A stretch of 24,537 nt of DNA, from assembly GCA_009746045.1 (NCBI GenBank), contig RPFO01001367.1:1-24537 (forward strand), given 5' to 3'. Positions 16,667-24,537 of this stretch are shown in pieces. Every line of letters starts with the position of its first letter. Within the stretch, counting starts at the first letter, position 1. This DNA comes from Mesostigma viride (Eukaryota; Streptophyta; Mesostigmatophyceae; Mesostigmatales; Mesostigmataceae). Below the pieces are notes generated by a model. That model made no database searches, was not told the DNA's origin, and saw nothing but the letters and a program-made list of their open reading frames with translations. The position numbers were made by a program, and so were the translations under genes.

Positions 16667-17550
16667 ATGATAATGGCTATCATCGAAGAGCGACGAATTC
16701 ATTCACTTGAGAACAAAGACATCAAGCAACGATACGCCCCACAGCGTCCTGCTCCACCGAATATGCCGAGTCTTCATTTCATCGCAAACTTCTGCGGAGC
16801 TCGACGGTCTGGGAAAACTACATCGGCAGTCAACATGGCGAAGGCTTACTTTGCTAACAACTCATTCGACAAGCTGTACCTCATTTCAGGGAGTGCCCAC
16901 ACGGAGCCAAAATACAAGGAGCTCCCGGAACCAGCTATGACGATGGAAGTCTACTCTAACCTGGCATTCGATGGGATGATAGATCATATAAAGTCTGACC
17001 TCCACGAATACGAGAGGTACAAGGACGATCTCAAGGTGTGGGAAACGTTCAAACGCGAATACGTGGACGGGAAAAAAACGCAGAACTCATGGACCTCTCC
17101 ATGTACCTACGCCTTGATGCAATGAACTGGGATAAACCTGCGACAAGGTTCGAGCACGGTCCTCCTTCGTCGCTCATTCTGATAGACGACATGCAAGGCA
17201 GTGCCCTCTATCAGAGCTCTAGCAAAAACGCTGTTGCGGCTTTCGCGTTCAAACACAGACACTTCCTCACGAGCATGATTTTCCTGACACAGGCGTACAC
17301 AAGCGGTGGCGTACCACGAGCAGTGCGAGCGAATATATCGTTTCTTGCGCTGTTCAGAACGAAGGACCATCGAGCCGCGCGACAGATCGCGGAAGAGAGC
17401 GCGGGGGCTGTGGCGCCGGACGAGTTTCTCGCGCTATGGGACCACGCCGTCAAGGACGATCCTCACGACTTCTTCGCTGTCGACTTCGACCAGCGCGACC
17501 CGAAAAAAATGTTTCGTCGAAACTTCAATACATTTCTCTCGATAAAATAA
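16667..17550 (+). CDS. FtsK/HerA-type (A32-like) genome-packaging ATPase, one frameshift
   Basis: It drives viral DNA into the capsid. The ATG at 16667 gives MIMAIIEERR. Walker A is GARRSGKT at residues 44-51; Walker B is SLILIDDMQ, encoded near 17173-17195; then come HRHFLTSMIFLTQAYTSGG and an Arg-containing VPRAVRANISFLALFRT region typical of A32-like ATPases. Two frames (16667-17125 and 17038-17550) join if the 7-A run at 17072-17078 lacks one A, giving about 294 aa, the family's normal length. It is 12 bases after the coiled-coil gene and 22 bases before the AT-hook gene. Confidence 0.9.
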
Positions 17551-17572
17551 TTTTCTCTGAACATGATATACT

Positions 17573-18067
17573 ATGGATATTCCGTCCATCAAACGATACG
17601 CAGGCGCCGAGAAGGAGTACGTGTTGGACACCCAAGCACTCCTCCGATATTGTTCGGGTTCTCGACTGGGGCAGAAAACTCTAGAACGTGTCGTCAGGAT
17701 CCTTCAAGAAGCAGGCCACCACGACACGATTCCGTCCACCTGTCACGACATGAGCCCCGAAATCCGATTGGCCATCCTCGCCTTGGTGGGCGATCGCAGG
17801 CGTCCACGTGGGCGCTCACCCTCCAAAACGGAAAAACGACACGAACCGAAACGGCCTCGAGGGCGCCCAAGGATCCACCCCGTAGGGTATAAAAAGCCTC
17901 GAGCCAAAAAATTGTCTCATGTTCAGTCATCAGATGACGGTGACCGTAGAGGAGCGTCGCGAGCAATGGCGACGGGCCCAGGCGAAGAGGCGAGCAATCG
18001 CCCGCGACCAGACGAACTGCATCTCGGCGAAAAGCAAGGTCAAGAAGGGCGTCTGGAATCCCAGTGA
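17573..18067 (+). CDS. Small basic protein with AT-hook, up to 164 aa
   Basis: Unknown family. The ATG at 17573 gives MDIPSIKRYAGAEKEYVLDT, a helical domain with LGQKTLERVVRILQEAGHHD and SPEIRLAILALVGD, then a basic tail with an AT-hook motif KRPRGRPRIHPVGYKKPRAK (about residues 92-111). The last ~50 residues overlap the recombinase gene (from 17919) in another frame, so the real C-terminus may be less constrained. Joining it to the recombinase would need one extra or two missing bases. A minor-groove DNA-binding role is inferred from the hook; acting with the recombinase is a possibility from the overlap. Confidence 0.65.
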   Translation: MDIPSIKRYAGAEKEYVLDTQALLRYCSGSRLGQKTLERVVRILQEAGHHDTIPSTCHDMSPEIRLAILALVGDRRRPRGRSPSKTEKRHEPKRPRGRPRIHPVGYKKPRAKKLSHVQSSDDGDRRGASRAMATGPGEEASNRPRPDELHLGEKQGQEGRLESQ

Positions 18068-19181
18068 TCGATGGATCGCAAATAACCCCGAGTGCGCGGA
18101 AAAAATCGGCTTGCAGGCGACCTCTCCACCCTCGCCGGAGCCACCGCACCACGAGGAATCGCCTGCGCGAGCTGGAGGAGGGCGGTACTGGACCTTCGAC
18201 GAGGCCGTCGCCGCAGCGGAAGCGCGACCAGAGCAGCACGAGCGTGGCAGGCCATCGAAGGAGCGCGGGGCGACTCGCAAGACCGCTTTGGGATACATTG
18301 GCAGGATGCGGGTCCTGCTCGACAAACTGGGGTGCTCGCAGTACGAGTCCGTTGATTGCCTTGCCGACACAGCTCGTGTTCTTCGCGTGGTGCACGAGAC
18401 ATCAGAACCCAAGCGCAAGACCCAGCACTCGAAGGACGACGCCTGGAGGGAGAATGAGAAGCAGCTCCTCGGGGTCATCAACGGCGTGAACCGAATGATG
18501 CCGCCCGAGAAGAGGCTCCCAAGTCACGTTACGGACGCGTACACTGCTCGCGTCAGGGAGCTGAAGGTTGGTGACCTGGACAGACGGTTTGACCGTGCCG
18601 AGAACAAGCCGCTGAGGTACACGTACGAACAGCTCCAGAAGATCGCCAAAGCAGAGTACGAAGCCGATCCCACGTCCGACGCCGCGCTCATGGGCTTGAT
18701 CTATCTCTCGGGTGAAGATCTACCACCGACGCGTTACAATCACGACCAGATGCGCATCGTCGACTCGGTCGCTGAGCTAGGACCGCACGAGAACGGCTAC
18801 ATCCCGAGCGAGAGGAGATTCTACATCCAGAATTTCAAAACGCAGCACAGCATGCCAGTTTATGACGTCGTCATCCCGAAGAAGTACGGAAAGCTCATCA
18901 AAGCGTTAGATGCCCGTGCTAAGGCTGGACAGAAATTCCTTTTCGAATCAGAGCCTGGCATTCCGATCAAACACGAGCTCTACAGCGCCCGTTACAACCG
19001 GATTTACGGAGGCATCGACGCCACGCGACAAGCATACATCACTCGTTTCCTGAAGGGCGCTTCATTTAAGAAACGTAAATGGGCTGGCGACATGATGGGC
19101 CATGACGTACTGACAGGAGCCGTTTACGAGAGGCAGGGTGGCGAGACTGGCGGACGTCGGCTGAGGCCGAGGAAAAAGTAG
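17919..19181 (+). CDS. Tyrosine recombinase (integrase)
   Basis: It would catalyse integration or circularisation by strand exchange through a 3'-phosphotyrosine. The 420-aa frame has a basic N-terminal helix (EERREQWRRAQAKRRAIARD), an AT-hook-like ERGRPSKERG (108-117), a core-binding region (about 115-215) and a catalytic domain. Visible catalytic residues are R272 in DLPPTRYN, R370 in DATRQAYITRF, H395 in MGHDVLTGAVY and the nucleophile Y403. K307 in NFKTQHSMPV is a candidate beta-hairpin lysine. The pattern PPTR ... MGH.......Y is that of recombinases in algal PLVs and giant viruses. The start at 17919 or 17934 is uncertain; both overlap the AT-hook gene. It appears intact. Confidence 0.88.
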   Translation: MFSHQMTVTVEERREQWRRAQAKRRAIARDQTNCISAKSKVKKGVWNPSDRWIANNPECAEKIGLQATSPPSPEPPHHEESPARAGGGRYWTFDEAVAAAEARPEQHERGRPSKERGATRKTALGYIGRMRVLLDKLGCSQYESVDCLADTARVLRVVHETSEPKRKTQHSKDDAWRENEKQLLGVINGVNRMMPPEKRLPSHVTDAYTARVRELKVGDLDRRFDRAENKPLRYTYEQLQKIAKAEYEADPTSDAALMGLIYLSGEDLPPTRYNHDQMRIVDSVAELGPHENGYIPSERRFYIQNFKTQHSMPVYDVVIPKKYGKLIKALDARAKAGQKFLFESEPGIPIKHELYSARYNRIYGGIDATRQAYITRFLKGASFKKRKWAGDMMGHDVLTGAVYERQGGETGGRRLRPRKK

Positions 19182-19351
19182 ATAGTTTCCCGTGGGAAAT
19201 TTTCATGAATGTCGAAAAGGGTATTCTAAACTGCATGCATTATACAGGGAATATAAAAGTTCCATGGGAACATTTTTCTCGAGGGTCGAGGTTCGAGGGT
19301 TTGGCATTTTATAATCTGAATTTTTTTTTTCTAAACAATTAATATACTATC
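19182..19351 (+). promoter_or_regulatory. Intergenic region with two inverted repeats upstream of primase-helicase
   Basis: Just after the recombinase stop is TTTCCCGTGGGAAA (19186-19199), a 6-bp-arm inverted repeat followed by TTTTC; a second, GTTCCATGGGAAC, lies at 19259-19271. An 11-T run and TTAATATACTATC directly precede the ATG at 19352. ATATACTAT also directly precedes the ATG at 17573. The first hairpin could end the recombinase transcript; both could be protein-binding sites. Confidence 0.45.
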
Positions 19352-22300
19352 ATGTCGTCTGAACCGAGTCGTGTCGTCACAGTCGAACCTTCTAGAAAGC
19401 ACCGTGGGAGTATAAAGGACGTTGACATTCCGTGGCTGGCTCTACTCCACCCACCACCCGAGGCCACCCATGAGACCATGAACAAGGTCGTCACGCAGTG
19501 GCGCTACAAGAAGGCTCCCACAAAAGAGGCTGGGGTGTCTCTCGGCCATCGCTTCATTTGCGCGCGTGGCATCAACACGAAGGACGCCAACGAGTACGCG
19601 CATTATGGCAACCTCGCAGACTTTTCGCGGATCTATGCGGAGTGTGCTGCTCATCCCGTTCGCCGCACGCTCGACGAAGTCATACAACCCGACGACCCGT
19701 CGTGGGCGTACGTCGACATTGACGACAAGGTCGACCCAGATGACGAGCGTCTGGCGAACATCGATTACCCGGGACACTTTCGCCGTGTTCACGACGAGTA
19801 CTGCCGCGTCGTCCTGAACATCGCAACCAAGGACTTTCGCTACGAGGTCAGCACGGCGTCTCGCATGAAGAAGGATTTGTTCAAGTCGTCTTTCCACATC
19901 GTCGTGCGCGGTCTCGTTCTTGCCGACCTGGACGCGAGAGTGTTTTGGTACAGCGGCCTCACCGATTTCATCAAGCGCGCTTCTTTCGACCTGTCATCTC
20001 CCGTTCACGAGGACGCGCACGAGCTGCTGAAGTTCAAAGTGAACGGTCAAGAGCAATTCGACGAGATCTGCCGCCACCCAGCTGACTATTTCGGTGAAAT
20101 GGACACGGTGATAGACGAAGCAGTCTACAGGAGAGACAGTCTTTTCCGATGCGTCGGGATGCACAAATTCGGGGACACTGACCCTCTGGGAATTCTGCGC
20201 ACATGTGAAGGCTCGTCTAGTGACTTCCTCGACCATCTCATCAACATCTACTCGCCGGACGACGTCTCGGGCGGGGTATTGGTGAGTGCGCCCCCGGACT
20301 GGGCGGCATCGTTGAAGAGGAGAGGGGTTCGCGGACGTCGCGAGTGCACGGTGAAGGCGGCGGGCAAGGACATTGACGTTTCTGCATCTCTCGCGGCGAT
20401 GGAGAAGGTGGCTCCGGAGTGTGACTATCTCGAGTGCGGCTACATTGAGTTGTCTCCAGACGTCAAGCTCGTGAGGGTGAAGTACCAGCAATGCGACGAT
20501 CACATCTGCCTCATATGCAACAAGGTGCACGAGAAGAACGGCCCATTCACGCTCCAATACCCGTCAGGACAAGTTTTTTATGACTGCTACAGGAAATCGC
20601 CAGACGCTCGCAAGATCGAGATCGCACCTCCCGTGATGCAGCAACCGGGATCTGACCAAGTGCCGTTCACTCACACGTATTCGTCCGAAAAAATCAAGCC
20701 ATTCAGCTGGGATGCGCTATTTGGGGGACCGCATAAGAGCACCTTCCTCGTCCAGTCCAACTGCGGGACAGGTAAATCTGAGAGGATTCGTGAACTCGTC
20801 AACGAGGCGGTGAGGAGGGATCCAGGTATTCGCGTGTGCTGCATCGTTGCCAACATCAGCCTGTCCAAGGAGGAGGATCGCAACTACAAGTCTCTGGGCG
20901 AGGCGGGAGGACGATTGCATGGGAGGACAACGCGTTCCATATCTTGTCCAATGACCCGAATTTCCGTCACTACCTCAGCGGTCCGAAGGGATGATGTCTG
21001 ATGACAGGGTGCTGGTCGTTCTTAACAGCATCTTGCGCGTCACAGACCAACCGTTCGATCTCCTCATCCTAGACGAAATATATAACACCCTCACCGCGAT
21101 TTCGCAGGGCCACATGAAATACAAGCGCGAGGTGTTGAGGAAGTTCATCAGGCTCATTGAGATGTCCAAGGTCGTGATTGCGCTAGACGCTACCGTTACT
21201 CGAAAGGTATACGAGTTCATAGCGGCCTATCGCGCGGCGGATACTATGGAGGTGGATTGCAACACCTTCCGGCGCCCTACCAACAGGACTCTGCGATGGG
21301 TGGACGTGACATCAGAAAAGAACTGGCGAAAGGTCTGCGTGGACCGCTTTGTCGCTGAGTGTGAGAGGAGGATAGAGGCCGGAGAGAGGATTTTCTGCCC
21401 AATGTCTGGCAAAAAAGAGGCCGCCATGGCGTATGAGGCACTCAAACCCTTCATCGACAAGCGCAAGAACGGGCGTCTCTACACTAGTCTGACGAGCAAG
21501 GAGGATCTGGAGGTTGGCGCGAATGCTGCGTGGGCTGACTTGGACTTTTTGATCTTCAGCCCCACGATCACGGTTGGAGTCAGCTACACGGAGCACACGT
21601 TCGACAGCATGGTGGGACTCTTCATCAACGGGGACCACTACGCGAGCTACACGACAACCCTCCAGCAAATTTTCAGGGTGCGCCACTTAGTCAAGGGAGA
21701 GATGGTCATCTTCTATCGAGACACGACTTCGCTTCTTGACAGGCCTCCAACGGACTACGGTACGATCGTCGAGAACATGATCGCGGGGGACACTGCGCTC
21801 ATCCAGCTGCTGTTCGACAACGCCGACGTAGTCTGCGACTGGAGCGCGGACAAGTCGCGTATCTATGACAGAAATTGCCCCAAGTTCCGTCTCTTCTGCC
21901 GGAACCAGCAAGATCTCGCGGTGTCGAGGTCCCACTACAAGGGAAATCTCATCAAGATACTGACGGAGGACTACGGCGTGGAGGTGTCGGCAGTGGAGGA
22001 GTTGGGGGACATCGACGCCCCTCCGCTTCCGGTACTAGAAGATCCAGACAAGGACAGGGAGGTGGTGCTTCTGAGCGAGGAGGAGTACAAGGATCTAGAG
22101 GGGAGAATCGGCGGCACGGTTCCACTTTCACCGTACGAAATGCGTCTGAAGGCGGTGTACGAACTGGTTCACCGGTTGTACATGATTCCGTATGATCTCA
22201 TCGACGACGAGCTCCCTCAAATTCTGGACAAGGAGATGGGGAGGAAGGCGTACGCTGGCATTCGGCAATATTCGAAGTTGACGGGACTAGGAACCAAGGA

Positions 22301-22838
22301 GCATTTCAGAGACAATCTGTTGATTCTGCAGAAGTCAGAGTCCTTGTTTGATTTGAAGGCGTATTCTCGTTTTGGACTAGCACAGTCTCTGGCCATTACG
22401 CTCAAGCTACTAGAAGGGACGCCTATCATCGACTTCATCACGACGGCTGATCCGTCCAATCTCACAATGAAGTTGACGCGCGACGAGACGATTGCACTAG
22501 GGAATAAAATTGATAGCGAAATTGCCGACAAGGCCTGGTTCATGCGCTCAACATTTGGATACCAACGGCGAGCAGGCGAGGCTGGTAGTTTGTCTTTTGC
22601 ACAGTGTAGCGGGCTCGTCAACAGGTTGTTAAGCCCGACTCTGGGAATTTCTGCCAAAGGGGCGAAGGGCAACAGCCGTGGCGGTGGTTACTTGGAAATT
22701 TCGAAGGCGGACATGCACGCGTTTCTTGATAGGTATAAACCCTCGTGGTGGGGCGATGAGAAGGATTATTCGATCACGTCGTTGTCTGGCCTGTCGATGG
22801 ATGAAATCGCTCCTTTCCTGCAGGGAGCGGATAAGTAA
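19352..22838 (+). CDS. Primase-helicase: AEP primase, UL52-like zinc finger, UL9-like SF2 helicase; two frameshifts
   Basis: About 1,160 aa in three frames (19352 to ~20905, ~20905 to ~20989, ~20990 to 22838), each junction needing one missing base. The primase domain (about 1-330) has the metal-binding YVDIDD at 120-125, SSFHIVVRG with H182, and the downstream YRRDSLFRCVGMHKFG block of archaeo-eukaryotic primases. A zinc finger follows with C381, H384, C386, C389, H393 and C412, as in herpes UL52-type primases. The helicase has Walker A CGTGKS (471-476), Walker B ILDEIYN, motif III ALDATVTR, FSPTITVGVSY (motif V region) and QQIFRVRHL (motif VI), closest to origin-binding proteins of the UL9 type. 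The element lacks its own PolB, so it probably borrows a host polymerase. AATAAA overlaps the stop (22837-22842). Confidence 0.88.
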
Positions 22839-22842
22839 TAAA
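22837..22842 (+). terminator. AATAAA overlapping the primase-helicase stop codon
   Basis: The canonical polyadenylation hexamer begins in the TAA stop and is followed by TATTTTTAATG. Its placement just before the right TIR would end the plus-strand block. Function is inferred. Confidence 0.4.
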
Positions 22843-22936
22843 TATTTTTAATGGAACGCGTTTCTGCCATGCATGTAGTCATCGTTGCCAGCGACAACTG
22901 CTTCCCATGCAAATCGGAGGCCCATCCGGTTCGGGT

Positions 22937-23738
22937 CACACCCCGCCGCGCGGCCCTCGCCGGCTCCCTCACCCTGCGAGGACATGGCGAAAAATTGGGC
23001 GGTCTTTTCTTAAGAGTAAGTACGTGCAATTTTTCGCCACATCCAACAACCCACGCCACCTCAGCGCCGGCCAGTGGGGGAAGGTGGCGAAAAATTGGGC
23101 GTTCTTTTCTTAAGAGTAAGTACGTGCAATTTTTCGCCATCACTCTCACACCTTGACAAACACCTCCTATACCCGCGCCAAGGGGTGGCAGGGTGGCGAA
23201 AAATTGGGCGTTCTTTATATAAGAGTAAGTACGTGCAATTTTTCGCCATCACTCTCACACCTTGACAAACACCTCCTATGACCCGCGCCAAGGGGTGGCA
23301 GGGTGGCGAAAAATTGGGCGTTCTTTATATAAGAGTAAGTACGTGCAATTTTTCGCCATCACTCTCACACCTTGACAAACACCTCCTATGACCCGCGCCA
23401 AGGGGTGGCAGGGTGGCGAAAAATTGGGCGTTCTTTATATAAGAGTAAGTACGTGCAATTTTTCGCCATCCTTGTCACACCCCCAACACACCATCACAAC
23501 TGCCGGGGTGGTGACAGATGCCAGCCTAAATGTCACAACCTGGTGAGCAGTGGTGGCAGGGGCACTTATGTTTTTGCAAGTGGTTTAGGGTTTTAGGGTT
23601 TAGGGCTTAGGGTGAGACCCATCCTAGGCCGCGGTCACTATAGGGTCACTATAGGGGTGGCAGATGCCAGCATAAGGGTGGTGCACTTCTCCTAGTCGCG
23701 ATGACGGAATGATGACGGAATGATGATGGAAGCTACTT
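22937..23738 (-). repeat. Right terminal inverted repeat
   Basis: This is the reverse complement of the left TIR. It has five palindromic units (cores at 22986, 23086, 23195, 23305 and 23415) against six on the left; the missing one is a CTTAAGAAAAG-type unit. It carries four telomere-like repeats (about 23583-23611: TTTAGGG, TTTTAGGG, TTTAGGG, CTTAGGG) against two on the left, and the two CACTATAGGG motifs (about 23636-23656). It ends in GAAGCTACTT followed by a TTAA tract. Apart from these length changes the two TIRs are nearly identical by eye. Confidence 0.95.
22986..23467 (-). repeat. Five tandem palindrome-flanked units in the right TIR
   Basis: The same 53-bp cores as on the left, in inverted orientation, at 22986-23038, 23086-23138, 23195-23247, 23305-23357 and 23415-23467. 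The three outer units have the TATATAAG centre and the two inner ones TTAAGAG, mirroring the left gradient. The innermost unit carries the same GGCGG variant as left unit 6. The inner spacer (23039-23085) is the same diverged spacer as on the left. Confidence 0.9.
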
Positions 23739-23784
23739 AATTAATTAATTAATTAATTAATTAGGATCCTTGCGCTTATCATAG

Positions 23785-24537
23785 ACAGTTGGACCTGACC
23801 AGCTCCCAGCCCCGGTGATTAAGCTGACGGCGCTCACGGGGTTCCTGCTTGACGTCTGCAACCGGATCCTGCTTGCCGACGCGCCGCCGATTCCTGAGTG
23901 GCAGCACAGCTACCGTATTATGCTGTACAAAAACAAAGGTTCCCCTGACGACCCCGCCAACTACAGAGGAGTGTGCATCCAGAGCGCCGCACTCAAGTTG
24001 TTCATGCGCATGATCCTCAACCGCCTTCGTTCTGCTCTCGACTGTCACCTTGGGGAAAGTCAAATGGGCTTCCGTCCTGGGCGCAACACCGTCATGGCCA
24101 TCTTCGTCGCGCGTCGCCTCTTCGAGGAAATCGCTCTCCTGCAACCTGGTGAGTTTCCCGCCATCCTGATCTTCGTCGACTTCATCAAGGCTTTTGATTC
24201 TGTCCTCTGGGACGCTCTGTGGGCTGTACTTCAGTGCTCGCGCTCGCGTCCCCACTCCCCTGATTACCGTCATCCGCACGCTGTATGAGGAGTCGACCAC
24301 GTACTTCGGTGCGCACTCAACACGGCATTACCCCGCCATGCCCACTGCAGACCGGCGTCTGGCAGGGTTGCGTCCTGTCGCCGTACCTGTTTATTATTGT
24401 AGTGGATTATGTTATGCGCCAGGCACGTGCTCGCTTTGTTAGCATTGCAGGCCGTGCCCCTGGCCTAGCGATCGCGAACGAGCTTGGGGAAGGGGGGCCG
24501 ACTAACAAGCAGAATTTACTAGCTGACGTACCTAGTT
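23785..24537 (+). pseudogene. LINE reverse transcriptase fragment, frameshifted, runs off the window
   Basis: A non-LTR retrotransposon RT domain starts after the TTAA tract. Motifs in order: HSYRIMLYKNKGSPDDPANY and GVCIQSAALKLFMRMILNRL (motifs 0-1), ESQMGFRPGRNTVMAIF (motif 2), ILIFVDFIKAFDSVLW (motif A with a catalytic Asp), then after frameshifts near 24235 and 24330 TGVWQGCVLSPYLFIIVVDY (motif B). The YADD motif should follow; NLLADV near the window end may be its decayed remnant. An in-frame TAG near 23782 and the absence of an upstream endonuclease domain show 5' truncation. It is probably the same kind of element as the C-terminal pieces at 3183-4608, but not one contiguous copy. Confidence 0.85.

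Larger units (their letters stand above)
4663..23738. mobile_element. Integrated polinton-like virus (PLV), about 19.1 kb
   Basis: Long TIRs bound a compact cluster containing the PLV morphogenesis set (MCP, penton, FtsK/HerA ATPase) together with a tyrosine recombinase and a primase-helicase. The outermost TIR bases are AAGTAGCTTCC at 4663 and their complement ending at 23738; both ends abut TTAA tracts. Length, gene content and TIRs fit a full-length integrated PLV of algae. PolB, RVE integrase and adenain-type protease are absent, which separates it from Polintons and adintoviruses. The element is not obviously truncated, but several genes carry frameshifts. Confidence 0.92.

Noticed and set aside
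17900-17934. Fusion of the AT-hook gene with the recombinase
   Set aside because: It also needs one extra or two missing bases; both parts have plausible own starts.
17694-18481. Long minus frames opposite the recombinase
   Set aside because: Antisense shadows of a clear tyrosine recombinase.
22986-23467. GTAAGTACG in each right-TIR unit as a 5' splice donor
   Set aside because: It is part of the palindromic core on one strand only, and no upstream exon or acceptor is evident.
4663-23738. Classical Polinton/Maverick or virophage
   Set aside because: No PolB, RVE integrase or adenain protease for a Polinton; MCP motifs and the primase-helicase fit PLVs better than virophages. An MCP tree would decide.

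Overview
The window looks like nuclear DNA of a green alga carrying one nearly complete integrated polinton-like virus (PLV). The host evidence is an intronless nuclear gene for the chloroplast-targeted photosystem I subunit PsaF (1101-1823) and, on both sides of the virus, 3' and RT fragments of non-LTR (LINE-type) retrotransposons whose 3' tails are (TTAA)n or (TTTAA)n tracts. I cannot name the species. All ORFs use the standard code.

Layout. 1-1100: host DNA, no supported gene. 1101-1823: psaF. 1824-2808: 3' flank. 2809-3172: a degraded or exon-like open frame. 3183-4662: an array of 5'-truncated LINE 3' ends. 4663-23738: the viral element, bounded by long terminal inverted repeats (TIRs; about 895 bp left, 802 bp right) and sitting inside a TTAA tract. 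23785-24537: a LINE reverse transcriptase fragment running off the window.

The element has two transcription blocks diverging from a 24-bp gap at 16104-16127. The minus-strand block (16103 down to 5830) is mainly virion genes: a long beta-rich structural protein, a basic zinc-finger protein, a small protein, the penton (minor capsid) protein, a small amphipathic pVI-like protein, the double-jelly-roll major capsid protein (MCP), a 56-aa ORF, a fibre with four Ig-like repeats and a lectin fold, and two unknowns. The plus-strand block (16128 to 22838) is packaging, integration and replication: a coiled-coil protein, an FtsK/HerA (A32-like) packaging ATPase, an AT-hook protein, a tyrosine recombinase and a primase-helicase joining an AEP primase, a zinc finger and a herpes UL9-like SF2 helicase. 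I see no PolB, no RVE integrase and no capsid protease, which fits a PLV rather than a classical Polinton or Maverick.

The most interesting signals are these. (1) Each TIR holds 5-6 copies of a 53-bp palindrome-flanked core on a ~110-bp period. Its architecture resembles a herpesvirus origin, and the element encodes a UL9-like helicase. (2) Five element genes are split by eight frameshifts, and every one is explained by a single missing base, several at homopolymers. This could be consensus error or early decay. (3) Plant-type telomere repeats lie inside the TIRs. (4) The element sits in the TTAA tail of a LINE array. All calls are from reading the sequence; no search was run.
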